A stretch of DNA of 64,000 bases, taken from CAWBRY01 sp963791295. Its GTDB lineage: Bacteria; Bacteroidota; Bacteroidia; Chitinophagales; Chitinophagaceae. Where the stretch lies: the NCBI GenBank assembly GCA_963791295.1, contig CAWBRY010000001.1, positions 1,612,001 to 1,676,000 on the forward strand, read 5' to 3'. The notes beneath the pieces are model-generated. The model had not been told where the DNA came from. It made no database searches and worked only from the letters and a program-made list of their open reading frames with translations. This document shows positions 1 to 8,333 of the stretch, one piece after another (within the stretch, counting starts at the first letter, position 1; every line of letters starts with the position of its first letter). The position numbers were made by a program, and so were the translations under genes.

Positions 1-96
1 ATTTTTGCTATCGTGATTCTTTCGGTTTTTCTACGGCAGAAGGGATCGCCGCAATCCAAACCAGTAGATGCTCCACATTCTGAAACAGGTGAATAA
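1..96 (+). CDS. C-terminal end of a membrane protein (partial)
   Basis: Frame 1 is open from the window edge to a TAA at 94-96 and encodes 31 residues. It starts with a hydrophobic run (IFAIVILSVFL) followed by a short polar tail rich in Pro, Ser and Glu. That is the pattern of a last transmembrane helix with a cytoplasmic tail. The stop lies 6 bp before the ATG of the CinA-like gene, so the two are probably cotranscribed. The family cannot be told from this fragment. Confidence 0.5.
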   Translation: MFAIVILSVFLRQKGSPQSKPVDAPHSETGE

Positions 97-102
97 TTAA
101 CC

Positions 103-582
103 ATGGAAATAATAGATAAAAAGATAATGAAATCGATCGGACAAAAATTATTGAAGAGAAAGGAATCGATAGCGGTTGCAGAAAGCGTTACGTCAGGCAT
201 GCTTCAGTTGGCACTATCGGCGATTCCGGATGCCGCCTGTTTTTATCAAGGAGGCATTACTGCTTATAACCTGGGACAAAAATATAAACACCTCCAGGTT
301 GAACCCATTCATGCTTCTTCAGTTAACTGCGTTTCTGAAAAAGTTGCTATTGAAATGGCTCTGCAGATCTGCGAGCTTTATTCCAGCGATTGGGGAATTG
401 CTATTACAGGATATGCGTCTCCCGTCCCTGAATCCGCGGGCAAGTTATTTGCGTTTTTTGCGATCGTTCATAGAGAAGCAGTGAAGGCTAAAGGTAGAAT
501 TGACGGCCGCAAGGGTGATCCACAAGAATTACAGGTATACTATGCAAAAACGGTGATGAACAAGCTGTTACGAATAATTTAA
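103..582 (+). CDS. CinA C-terminal domain protein (PncC-like nicotinamide-nucleotide amidase)
   Basis: The 159-residue protein matches the stand-alone CinA C-terminal domain, whose characterised members deamidate nicotinamide mononucleotide in pyridine nucleotide salvage (family knowledge). Visible family features are AESVTSGMLQ near residues 26-35 with the conserved Ser-Thr-Ser patch, FYQGGITAYN near 47-56, VSEKVAIEMA near 78-87 and SDWGIAITGYASP near 95-107. There is no signal peptide and the length is normal for the single-domain form (about 160 residues). The ATG at 103 follows the upstream stop by 6 bp, suggesting translational coupling. Catalytic competence cannot be judged beyond motif conservation. 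Confidence 0.85.
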   Translation: MEIIDKKIMKSIGQKLLKRKESIAVAESVTSGMLQLALSAIPDAACFYQGGITAYNLGQKYKHLQVEPIHASSVNCVSEKVAIEMALQICELYSSDWGIAITGYASPVPESAGKLFAFFAIVHREAVKAKGRIDGRKGDPQELQVYYAKTVMNKLLRII

Positions 583-756
583 TTGGCGGCCTCGAAGCGG
601 TTGATTTAACTGATATAAATGGAGTGGTAAACCGCAGAAAGACGATCAGGATCAAGAAATTAAATATTAACCCCTAGGCTAGGGGCAGTCAATCAAACTT
701 AAATAGCTTTATTCAGTTTTTTTTTCCATTTTTGTCCTCCGTTCGTACCCCCTAAA

Positions 757-781
757 ATTTTGGCCTAATCGCCAAGTTTTT
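757..781 (+). terminator. possible intrinsic terminator between cinA-like gene and kinase
   Basis: TTGGC (760-764), a 6-nt loop and GCCAA (771-775) form a 5-bp stem followed by GTTTTT. It sits in the 318-bp gap between 582 and 901, closer to the downstream gene, so it may end a long 3' leader of the cinA-like transcript. The gap also holds a perfect 15-bp palindrome-like element at 671-685 (CCCCTAG, G, CTAGGGG) without a T tract. No small gene was seen here. Confidence 0.4.
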
Positions 782-900
782 AAGAAGTGAGCCTGGATAG
801 TGCTGAAATGTTTCCATGACACCCTATGCTGAATGAATTCTGTTCCAACGCTATTACCAGAGCGAGCCCTTAACAAACCTTCGAGAGATTACTATATTCT

Positions 901-2574
901 ATGCAATTGCCTGAGAGCATACATTTTCAACGGTTGTTTGAATCTGCACCCGGCTTATACCTCGTTTTGCAGCCGGACATGACCATCGTGGCAGTAAGCG
1001 ATAATTACCTCAACGCCACCATGACCAAGCGCAATGAAATTTTGGGTAGAGGACTCTTCGATGTTTTTCCTGATAATCCTGATGAACCGGATGCTACCGG
1101 CGTTTCCAATCTACGAGCTTCTCTCAATTTTGTTCTTGAAAATGGACTTGCGCATTCGATGGCGGTCCAGAAATACGACATCCGGCGGCCCGATGGAACC
1201 TTCGAGGAAAGATATTGGAGTCCTATCAACTCTCCCGTCTTTAACGAGCAGAAGAAAGTGCAATGGATCATTCATAGGGTAGACGACGTTACACAATATG
1301 TTCATCTTACAAGCTCACAGGCAAAACATGTGCAGATCACAGCGGACCTTCAGGATAAGGTAGAAGAAATGGAAATTGAAGTATTCAAACGTGCGCAGGA
1401 AATTCAGCTTATCAATAACAAGTTGCTCGATCAAATTCACGAAAGAGAAAAAGCAGAAAAAATAGCCCGTCGCAGCCAGGAACATGCTACGGTCATCTTC
1501 AATAACGCGCCGGATGCAATCGTCGTCATCGATGAGGAGGGCAAGGTTGTCAATTGGAATCCCAAGTCAGAGATATTGTTTGGCTGGAAATCAGACGAAG
1601 TAATTGGCAAACCTTTAAGTGAGCTGATTATACCAAATCGCTACAGGGAACTGCACTCCGCCGGTCTTAAAAAATTCTTGAAAACAGGGGAGGGGCCGGT
1701 GATCAATAAGGCAATCGAAATAGAGGCACTTCGAAAAAATAATACTGAATTCAATATTGCCCTGAACATATCTCCCGCATTTATTGATAATAAATATGTG
1801 TTCATTGGATTTATCAGCGATATAACAGAACGCAAAAAGGCCGAGGACGCGATTCAACGCCTCAACAAGGAACTGGAATCATTTACTTATTCCGTATCAC
1901 ACGACTTGCGATCACCTCTTCGCATCATAGACGGATATACAGACATTCTGATCAACGATTACCGGGACAAACTGGACGAGGAAGGAAGCCGAACATTGGG
2001 AGTGGTCAAGCACAACGCCCGGAGAATGGGACAACTCATCGACGATTTATTAAACCTTTCCCAGATTGGAAGGAAGGAATTGATCAGTCAGTTGGTCGAT
2101 ATGGAAGAGCTTGTCAACAATGTAGTAGATGAGCAACTCCAGGCATCGGGATACAAGGCCCGAGTGTCAGTCGACAGGCTGGAACCTGCTGAATGCGATA
2201 CTAGCCTGATGCGTCAGGTTTGGATCAACCTGATCTCAAATGCAATTAAATATTCCAGCAAAGTGGCCCAACCAGAGTTGCGTATATCGTCATCGAAGAA
2301 GGGCGGCGAATTAATTTATTCAATCAGCGACAACGGCGTAGGGTTTAAGATGGAATATGCAGGAAAACTGTTCGGTGTCTTTCAGCGGTTGCACAAGGCA
2401 ACGGACTTTGACGGCACAGGTATTGGACTGGCACTTGTAAAAAGAATCCTAAACAAGCATAACGGCAGGATTTGGGCTGAATCGGAGGTTGGTAAAGGAA
2501 GCACTTTTTATTTTACGCTGCCTTCCCTGATGGTTAACTATCCTTCTGAGGAATTGGCGGAACTTGCAAACTAA
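901..2574 (+). CDS. PAS-PAS sensor histidine kinase (HisKA / HATPase_c)
   Basis: This 557-residue soluble kinase has no signal peptide or membrane segment. An N-terminal PAS domain (about residues 8-135) is followed by a coiled-coil linker (about 150-195), a second PAS domain (about 200-310) ending in ITERKKAEDAI, and a HisKA region with SVSHDLRSPLRI, where His334 is the predicted phosphorylation site. The ATPase domain shows the N box (WINLISNAIKYSS), G1 (DNGVGF), F (FGVFQRLH) and G2 (GTGIGLALV). The FTYSVSHDLRSPL form of the H box is typical of the phytochrome-like and Bacteroidota cytosolic PAS kinases. It is followed 17 bp later by a stand-alone receiver gene, which is its likely phosphoacceptor. 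The signal sensed is unknown. Confidence 0.9.
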   Translation: MQLPESIHFQRLFESAPGLYLVLQPDMTIVAVSDNYLNATMTKRNEILGRGLFDVFPDNPDEPDATGVSNLRASLNFVLENGLAHSMAVQKYDIRRPDGTFEERYWSPINSPVFNEQKKVQWIIHRVDDVTQYVHLTSSQAKHVQITADLQDKVEEMEIEVFKRAQEIQLINNKLLDQIHEREKAEKIARRSQEHATVIFNNAPDAIVVIDEEGKVVNWNPKSEILFGWKSDEVIGKPLSELIIPNRYRELHSAGLKKFLKTGEGPVINKAIEIEALRKNNTEFNIALNISPAFIDNKYVFIGFISDITERKKAEDAIQRLNKELESFTYSVSHDLRSPLRIIDGYTDILINDYRDKLDEEGSRTLGVVKHNARRMGQLIDDLLNLSQIGRKELISQLVDMEELVNNVVDEQLQASGYKARVSVDRLEPAECDTSLMRQVWINLISNAIKYSSKVAQPELRISSSKKGGELIYSISDNGVGFKMEYAGKLFGVFQRLHKATDFDGTGIGLALVKRILNKHNGRIWAESEVGKGSTFYFTLPSLMVNYPSEELAELAN

Positions 2575-2591
2575 CAATATAAATAAACCCC

Positions 2592-3041
2592 ATGGATCGC
2601 AACGAAGTTGAAATCCTTTTCATAGAAGACAATCCTCACGAGGCTGAATTGACCATTCGCAGCCTGAAAAAGCACAACCTGGCTAATCGCCTCATGCATA
2701 TTGACGACGGAGAAAGGGCACTCGACTTTATTTTTTCGAGAGGTGAATATGAGGGAAATGCAGGAATGCAAAATCCCAAGCTGATCCTGCTGGACCTAAA
2801 ACTTCCTAAAGTAGATGGGTTGGAGATTTTAAGGCAGGTGAAGTCAAATGAGCATACTAAACTAATCCCGGTGGTGGTGCTCACTTCATCCAAAGAAGAG
2901 AGAGATATTGTGGAAAGTTATAAACTTGGTGCGAACAGTTATATCGTGAAGCCAGTAAACTTCGATTCGTTGGCCAAAGCAGTTCATGAAGTTGGATTGT
3001 ATTGGGTCATTTTGAATGAAAGTCCGCATGCGGTCGTATAA
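2592..3041 (+). CDS. single-domain response regulator (Rcp1-like receiver)
   Basis: The 149-residue protein is only a receiver domain. It shows the acidic pair in LFIEDNP (residues 9-15), phosphoacceptor Asp68 in LLDLKLP, Thr98 in VVLTSS and Lys120 in YIVKPVNF. The insertion between beta-2 and beta-3 and the VKPVNFDSL signature place it in the Rcp1-like group that pairs with phytochrome-type kinases. There is no output domain, so it probably relays phosphate rather than binding DNA. The gene lies between a kinase (17 bp upstream) and a receiver-kinase fusion (46 bp downstream), which suggests a phosphorelay intermediate. The partners are inferred from position. Confidence 0.92.
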   Translation: MDRNEVEILFIEDNPHEAELTIRSLKKHNLANRLMHIDDGERALDFIFSRGEYEGNAGMQNPKLILLDLKLPKVDGLEILRQVKSNEHTKLIPVVVLTSSKEERDIVESYKLGANSYIVKPVNFDSLAKAVHEVGLYWVILNESPHAVV

Positions 3042-3087
3042 TGCCTATTTATTCCATATCAATGAAAAACTACTAAACCATTAATCC

Positions 3088-4566
3088 ATGACGTCAGAGC
3101 TTAAATTGTTGCTTCTTGAAGACGATCCGTCGGACGCAGAGTTGATACAGGTATTATTGAAGCGATCGGGGATGCAATTCAAAGCGATCATTGCCAGCGA
3201 CGAAAAAGAATTCCTTACAGCAATGAATGAAGAAGGATTTCATGCGGTGTTGGCCGATAACGCTTTGCCCCAATATAATTCGATGGAAGCGCTCAAATTA
3301 ATCCGGGCAACCAATCCCTATGTGGCTTTTATTCTTGTAACAGGCACTGTATCTGAAGAATTTGCTGTCAATATTATTCAACAGGGAGCAGACGACTATA
3401 TCTTAAAGACCAATCTCACCAGACTGCCTGCCGCGATCAAAAGCGCCATTGAAAAAAAGAAAATCCAGCGCGAGAAGGAAACGGCAGAACGCAAGATCGA
3501 AATGGAAAAAGAATTATCCGCCTCGATCATCAATAGCTTGCCAGGCTTATTCTATTTCTGTGATAGCAAAGGAAATTTTCTTCGCTGGAATAAGAATTTT
3601 GAAAGGATCTCGGGTTATTCTTCAAGCGAAATAGGTAGGATGACTCCTGAATATTTTTTTACAGGCAATGACAAAGACCATATTAAGGGGTTTATCAAAA
3701 AAGTTTTTTCAGATGGTCATGGAGCTGCCGAAGCCATTTTAGTCACGCGTCAAAATAACCGGATCCCGTACTATTTCACCGGCATGGCCGTAAACTTCGA
3801 TAAGAAAGAATGTTTCATTTGCATTGGGCAGGATATTTCCGCCAGCAAACAATTCGAAGAAGAATTAAAGGAATTGAATGAGCAATTGCATATGGTGCTG
3901 GGGCACCTGGAAAAAATAAGAGAGGAAGAGCAGGCCCGCATTGCGCGGGAGATGCATGACCAGCTTGGGCAACAGATCACCGGCTTGAAAATGGATCTAT
4001 CATGGGTTCGGGATAAAATGAAAAAGAATGTGCCTCCGGAGAAGATCATGGAAAAGTTGGATGAGATGTCCGAGTTGCTGGACGAAGCGGTCGTGACCAT
4101 TCGTAAAGTTGCGGCCGACCTGCGTCCGAGCATATTGGACGATTTCGGACTGGTTGAAGCACTGGAATGGCAGAGCAAGGAGTTTAGCAAGAGATCAGGA
4201 ATTACAGTTCATTTCAGGCATCACGCGGGAAAATCAACATTTGATCCCTCCATCTCCATAAGCTTGTTCCGCATCTACCAGGAAGCACTGACTAATGTGG
4301 CGCGTCATGCACAGGCAGGCAATGTGATTTCTCTTTTGGAAGTATTACCAGGCGAACTGATGCTGACTATCACTGATGATGGGAAAGGCTTTGATGTTTC
4401 AGGTCATAAGAAAACACTCGGTTTGTTAGGTATGAGAGAAAGGGCCTATATGATTGGCGGTTCTGTTAATATTACCAGTGGACCAGGTCAAGGGACAACC
4501 ATTATGATCAGCGTTCCTCTGCCAGAAAAGGAAATTTCTGAAAAATTAAGAAAACATAAAGCCTAG
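3088..4566 (+). CDS. receiver-PAS-HisKA_3 sensor kinase (NarX/DesK-type core)
   Basis: The 492-residue cytosolic protein begins with a receiver domain (about residues 5-125; acidic LLLEDDPSD, acceptor Asp57 in VLADNALP, Lys107 in YILKTNL). A linker and one PAS domain (about 145-255) follow. The catalytic core is the HisKA_3 type, with REMHDQLGQQITGL and His290 as predicted phosphosite, and its ATPase carries FRIYQEALTNVARHA, DDGKGF and LGLLGMRERA. HisKA_3 kinases normally phosphorylate NarL/LuxR-type regulators, but no such gene follows here. The N-terminal receiver could accept phosphate from the upstream kinase or receiver protein (inference), making this the end of a three-protein relay. 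Confidence 0.9.
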   Translation: MTSELKLLLLEDDPSDAELIQVLLKRSGMQFKAIIASDEKEFLTAMNEEGFHAVLADNALPQYNSMEALKLIRATNPYVAFILVTGTVSEEFAVNIIQQGADDYILKTNLTRLPAAIKSAIEKKKIQREKETAERKIEMEKELSASIINSLPGLFYFCDSKGNFLRWNKNFERISGYSSSEIGRMTPEYFFTGNDKDHIKGFIKKVFSDGHGAAEAILVTRQNNRIPYYFTGMAVNFDKKECFICIGQDISASKQFEEELKELNEQLHMVLGHLEKIREEEQARIAREMHDQLGQQITGLKMDLSWVRDKMKKNVPPEKIMEKLDEMSELLDEAVVTIRKVAADLRPSILDDFGLVEALEWQSKEFSKRSGITVHFRHHAGKSTFDPSISISLFRIYQEALTNVARHAQAGNVISLLEVLPGELMLTITDDGKGFDVSGHKKTLGLLGMRERAYMIGGSVNITSGPGQGTTIMISVPLPEKEISEKLRKHKA

Positions 4567-4914
4567 CGTGAATAATTTTTCTGTGGCAAATGAATCGATG
4601 GCATAGTGATTGTACTATAGCAGTTCTTCTTACTATCCTTCCTATAAAATACCCGTATATCTGATCCTCCCCCTGGAATAATTGAAAGATTATTTAGTCA
4701 ACAATGGCGTAAGTGGCTGACTTTTATTGATAAGTCATAAGTACTTCATCAAGAATTTTAGAAAAGTCGCACAACTCGCCTTAGGCAAGGCTAAATCCAA
4801 ACTATGAATCAAATTAATCGGACAAATGATTTTGGTGCCGGTTCTGCTTGAGAGATTGAAAATTATTTGTTAGCCGTCATTTAAGAAATTAAATGGCCCA
4901 TCCTGGAAGAAACC
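4567..4914. other. 348-bp intergenic stretch, no gene recognised
   Basis: The sequence is AT-rich with stops in all frames. A small inverted repeat (GCCTT, 4 nt, AAGGC, near 4780-4793) is the only structure I noticed, and it lacks a T tract. No helix-turn-helix regulator gene, which might have been expected after the HisKA_3 kinase, is present. Confidence 0.4.
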
Positions 4915-5301
4915 ATGTTACTGATTTATTTCATGTTATTATTTAATTTGACCGTTCCCCATAAAACCGTCGACACTAGAAAGCCAGTTGCCAAGGCATC
5001 CTATGCTTTTAAGACTAATCCGCAGGGCGGGTTGGTAATTACCCTGGACGGAAGCAATAGTCAGGATCCAGATGGTTATATCGTTGGATATGAATGGACA
5101 CAAATAGGAAGCATTCCCAACGTCGCCCGCATATTCGAACCGTCTTCTGCAGTGACCCTCGTAGCGCCTCCTCTCTGGCAATTGGGTACTTACCGGTTTC
5201 AGTTAAAAGTGATAGATAACCAGGGAGCCTGGAACACAACGACAGTGATCATTTCCGTCGTAAATGAAAGTTCTGATAAGCCCGCCTCCGGGAAAGGATA
5301 A
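4915..5301 (+). CDS. small secreted protein with one PKD-like domain
   Basis: The 128-residue product starts with a short hydrophobic segment (MLLIYFMLLFNLTV) that may be a signal or anchor. The rest is a single Ig-like PKD domain: VTLDGSNSQDPDGYIVGYEWT-type core (here ITLDGSNSQDPDG near residues 42-54), then LVAPPLWQLGTYRFQLKVIDNQGAW and a final beta strand. PKD domains are usually modules of larger adhesins, T9SS cargo or enzymes, so a protein made of one domain is short for the family. It might be a fragment or a stand-alone surface protein. No sorting domain follows it. Confidence 0.7.
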   Translation: MLLIYFMLLFNLTVPHKTVDTRKPVAKASYAFKTNPQGGLVITLDGSNSQDPDGYIVGYEWTQIGSIPNVARIFEPSSAVTLVAPPLWQLGTYRFQLKVIDNQGAWNTTTVIISVVNESSDKPASGKG

Positions 5302-5352
5302 TCACGAGTTCCGGCAATTCATTTCAACTTAGATAATTTCAGATCTTCCCGA

Positions 5353-6222
5353 TTATCGCGACGCTCCTGTGCTGGCTAAATTCCGGGTTGCCTGGCCGAG
5401 CACTACCATTAGCTTTTCTAACATTTCCCGGTGCTGCGTGAATTTTCCGTTTTCCGTCTCAATATTTATATAACGCCAGTTGCGCTCTCCGCAATATATA
5501 CTCAGGGACCCGTCCCGCTTCGCTCTTTTATTGTCTTGCCAAACCGTATTATAATGGTGATCTGCCATTTTTTGATATAAGATGCTGTCGGTGGTCAATG
5601 CCAGGTCATCTAAATCCTGCGTTTGATTTGAATACACCGCCCGGGCATCGCTCTGCCGATCGTTGCCTGGCAGATAACTCTTGATGGAGTAAGCTCCGTC
5701 GGTATTGTTATGGAGAGCAATGATGCACGAAGTAGAATCAGTGATCAGTTCAAGGATCCGCTTTGCAAATTTTTCAATTTCAATTATCGCAGATGCAGAA
5801 ATCCGTCTATGGATGCGAAGGGTTTGCTCTATTCCTATTCTTGAAAATATTCTATTGGGATCAAACGTATAGTAAACGTTCTTCAATCTGAACCGGATAC
5901 TACGCTGCTGATTATTTTCAATTTTCAGAAGAGTGCCGCCGTTGATTTCAAGAAGTGATTTAGCTGCTTCCACCGAAGTTGATTCATTGTCGTGGACATT
6001 CACATATACCAGGTCCTTTACTTCGCCGTATTGAAAGACTTTTAAAATGATTTTCTTTTCTCCCAGCCGGTAAGAAATCGATTTTTCAATGGGAATAAAG
6101 CGCGATTGAGTATCTGCTTGTGAAAAAGATTGGAGGGAAAGGAAAAATACGGAATGGAGGAAAAAAACGTGTTTCACGAGCCTGGATTTGAAGTAAAGAT
6201 ACTCAAGAAAGGCAATTGTCAT
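5353..6222 (-). CDS. exported protein of unknown function
   Basis: The 289-residue protein has a long N-terminal hydrophobic segment (VFFLHSVFFLSLQSFSQA, ending near residue 36) that looks like a signal peptide cleaved after a typical Bacteroidota 'SQA'. The mature part includes YVNVHDNESTSVEAAKSLL and TFDPNRIFSRIGIE. A 'HDNE...AA' segment followed by 'FDPNRIF' reminds me of a conserved secreted family in Bacteroidota and Acidobacteria, but I cannot name it safely. The stop is 18 bp downstream-adjacent to the plsX stop region on the same strand (plsX ends at 6241), so it may be the last gene of the DUF177-rpmF-plsX transcript. No catalytic residues can be assigned with confidence. Confidence 0.75.
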   Translation of the reverse strand: MTIAFLEYLYFKSRLVKHVFFLHSVFFLSLQSFSQADTQSRFIPIEKSISYRLGEKKIILKVFQYGEVKDLVYVNVHDNESTSVEAAKSLLEINGGTLLKIENNQQRSIRFRLKNVYYTFDPNRIFSRIGIEQTLRIHRRISASAIIEIEKFAKRILELITDSTSCIIALHNNTDGAYSIKSYLPGNDRQSDARAVYSNQTQDLDDLALTTDSILYQKMADHHYNTVWQDNKRAKRDGSLSIYCGERNWRYINIETENGKFTQHREMLEKLMVVLGQATRNLASTGASR

Positions 6223-6240
6223 AATGGATCGGTAATAAGT

Positions 6241-7182
6241 TTAACCGGCCAGTCTTTCCTTCATCTTCACCATCAGATCTTTTTCCACCATTAGTTGAGC
6301 GAGATGGATCATATTCATGAATGCCTTTGCATGAGAAATGCCATGTCCGATGATCACCGGCTTGGCGACTCCAAGAACAGGAGTGCCTCCATAATTTTCA
6401 AAATTGAAACGTTCAAAATACGCCTCCCTCACTTTTTTCTCCTGTGCAATTCCATACAACGATTCAGCCAGCTTGAGAATGATATTTCCCGTAAATCCGT
6501 CGCAAACCATTACGTCTGCTTTTTCAGTCAGCACATCCCTTCCTTCAATATTTCCGGTAAAATTGATTTTTTTATTTTGTTTCAATATAGGATAAGTTGC
6601 CTGAGCCAAAAGATTTCCTTTTCCTTCTTCTTCGCCCACGTTAATCAATCCGACTTTAGGATTATCAATTCCAAGTATCAGTTGGGCATATACCGATCCC
6701 ATGATCGCAAATTGATTAAGCTGTTCCGGTTTACAATCCGTATTTAAACCAACGTCGAGCAATAAACCTGTTGCCCCATTTGCTTTGGGAATAATGGTGG
6801 AAATCGTTGGTCGGATCACATCTTTCAAAGCTTTGATGCTGAACAACGCTCCCACCAACATGGCTCCGGTATTGCCAGCGCTGATGAAAGCATCGATGCT
6901 TCCCACTGCTAACCATTGGAAGCCGACAGCGATTGATGACTTGGGTTTATCCTTTAATGCCTTTGTAGGAGATTCATGCATATCGATCACCTGGTCGGCA
7001 TGAACGATGCGGATATGATCTTTTTTCAGACTGTTTTCAGCGAGGAGTTTTTCTATGCGCGTTTGATTGCCTATCAGCACGAGGTTGGCGGGAATGTTGT
7101 GGCCAGCTAGATAGGATTTAACTCCTTTTATGGCTTCCTGGGGGGCAAAGTCACCTCCCATCATATCAATGCCGATATTCAT
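6241..7182 (-). CDS. plsX: phosphate acyltransferase PlsX
   Basis: PlsX makes acyl-phosphate from acyl-ACP and phosphate, the first step of the PlsX/PlsY route to phosphatidic acid, at the cytoplasmic membrane surface (family knowledge). The 313-residue protein opens with the signature IGIDMMGGDFAP and contains MHESPTKALKDKPKSS, AFISAGNTGAML, LLDVGLNTDC, LINVGEEEGKGN and VCDGFTGNIILK, all diagnostic. Its length fits family members without C-terminal extensions. It follows rpmF on the minus strand after about 150 bp, the classical DUF177-rpmF-plsX order. No frameshift is visible in this gene. Confidence 0.97.
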   Translation of the reverse strand: MNIGIDMMGGDFAPQEAIKGVKSYLAGHNIPANLVLIGNQTRIEKLLAENSLKKDHIRIVHADQVIDMHESPTKALKDKPKSSIAVGFQWLAVGSIDAFISAGNTGAMLVGALFSIKALKDVIRPTISTIIPKANGATGLLLDVGLNTDCKPEQLNQFAIMGSVYAQLILGIDNPKVGLINVGEEEGKGNLLAQATYPILKQNKKINFTGNIEGRDVLTEKADVMVCDGFTGNIILKLAESLYGIAQEKKVREAYFERFNFENYGGTPVLGVAKPVIIGHGISHAKAFMNMIHLAQLMVEKDLMVKMKERLAG

Positions 7183-7332
7183 TAGCGGTACAATTTACAA
7201 ATTCCCCAATAAAGGCCTGTTTATTCAAAATAACGAATTCCAGATTCCATATTGACGATTGCCAAATGGAACCTGGAATTTGACCCCGGTTAGTATGGGA
7301 TTATGCTGATTGGCTAGTAATGTTTGACGTCC

Positions 7333-7527
7333 TTATTTCTTTACGGGCGACTTTTCGGCAACTACTTTGCCTTTGTAATACAGTTTGCCTTCACTTACGT
7401 GAGCGCGGTGCCTTACATGGATCTCACCCGTTGTGGCGTCAGTTGATAATGTCGAAGGGTGTGCTTTATAATGCGTTCTGCGCTTTGCGCTTCTTTGCTG
7501 ACTATGTCTGCGTTTGGGATTTGGCAT
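7333..7527 (-). CDS. rpmF: 50S ribosomal protein bL32
   Basis: The 64-residue basic protein begins MPNPKRRHSQQRSAKRRTHY and continues with GEIHVRHRAHVSEGKLYYKGK, a standard bL32 sequence. No CxxC zinc pair is present, so this is the zinc-free form usual for Bacteroidota. It lies between a DUF177 gene and plsX on the minus strand, the gene order conserved across bacteria. Confidence 0.97.
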   Translation of the reverse strand: MPNPKRRHSQQRSAKRRTHYKAHPSTLSTDATTGEIHVRHRAHVSEGKLYYKGKVVAEKSPVKK

Positions 7528-7604
7528 AAATTAAGTTATATGTTGTAAGTTATAAGTATTAAGCTATAAATTTAAAATATCAATCCAGCATCCAGTATCT
7601 AGTA

Positions 7605-8154
7605 TCATTCTTCCAGTCCCTTAAACTTCTCCAATCCTCTCCAAATGGGGTTTTCACTTTTCTTTTCTACTTCGGCCTCTAATTTTTTCAACAGGTCTCT
7701 TACTGTTGCATTGCAATGAGGGCCGTCCATTTTTTCAAAACCACAGACCTTGTGCAAAGGGATGCTGAGGTTGATGAATTCATAGATCCAGTTGGAAACA
7801 TCCAGGTGGCTTTCATGGCGACTAATAAAATACACATCCGGATCTTCCTCCTCCTCATTCATCTCTTCGGGAACATCAACCATTTTGACGATGATGTTGA
7901 ATTCATCCCATAGCTCCAGTGGCAGGTTATTATTGCATCGGTCACAAGTCACTTCGAGACTGCCACCGATCTCGAATTTCAACTGGCAGAAACTCGTGTT
8001 TCTTATCCAATGTTAATTTCACATTGGCCTTACAGTTTCGAAAATCCTGCTTCTGGAAAGGCTCAAAGAACAGGTCATCGATCAAATAGTTAAACTCATG
8101 AACCCCGGGTTTTAGTCCCACATAAGCTATCTCAAACTCCCTTCGACGGCCCAT
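7605..8154 (-). CDS. DUF177 family protein (YceD-like), one apparent frameshift
   Basis: Two overlapping frames join into one DUF177 protein. The first (from the ATG at 8154) gives EFEIAYVGLKPGVHEFNYLIDD and runs to LDKKHEFLPVEI. The second, after a shift near 7980, gives KFEIGGSLEVTCDRC and extends to 7605. Four cysteines (CDRC, then CGF and GPHC) resemble the metal-binding pairs seen in this family. DUF177 proteins are encoded next to rpmF and act in 23S rRNA or ribosome metabolism in characterised members (family knowledge). The acidic NEEEEDPDVYFI segment is typical of Bacteroidota versions. The single shift is more likely a sequence error than true loss. Confidence 0.85.
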
Positions 8155-8189
8155 TTGATCAACTTTTTGACCCGATAAAAATCGGGATG

Positions 8190-8197
8190 CAAAGGTA
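8190..8197 (-). promoter_or_regulatory. Bacteroidota -7 element for DUF177-rpmF-plsX
   Basis: On the minus strand the sequence reads TACCTTTG, matching the TAnnTTTG -7 consensus, 36 bp upstream of the DUF177 start. The -33 position has only T-rich sequence, not a clean TTG. Just downstream is CCCGAT-AAAA-ATCGGG (8171-8186), a 6-bp hairpin that would lie at the 5' end of the transcript. Confidence 0.5.
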
Positions 8198-8333
8198 GGG
8201 GAATGATCGGAAAATTGAAGGCCGATTTTGGATTATTTTCGTTGCTGATGATAGCCATTAACGACTGATTTTAGACACTTCTTAAAACCTGAATGTTTGC
8301 AACAATTTCTGGCGAGCTTATTTGGCCGGACTG

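Noticed and set aside
671..685. Perfect CCCCTAG-G-CTAGGGG palindrome as an operator
   Set aside because: The loop is a single base, no neighbouring regulator gene exists and only one copy was seen, so an operator call is not supported.
6295..6747. 150-codon plus-strand frame inside plsX
   Set aside because: plsX is complete and canonical on the other strand.
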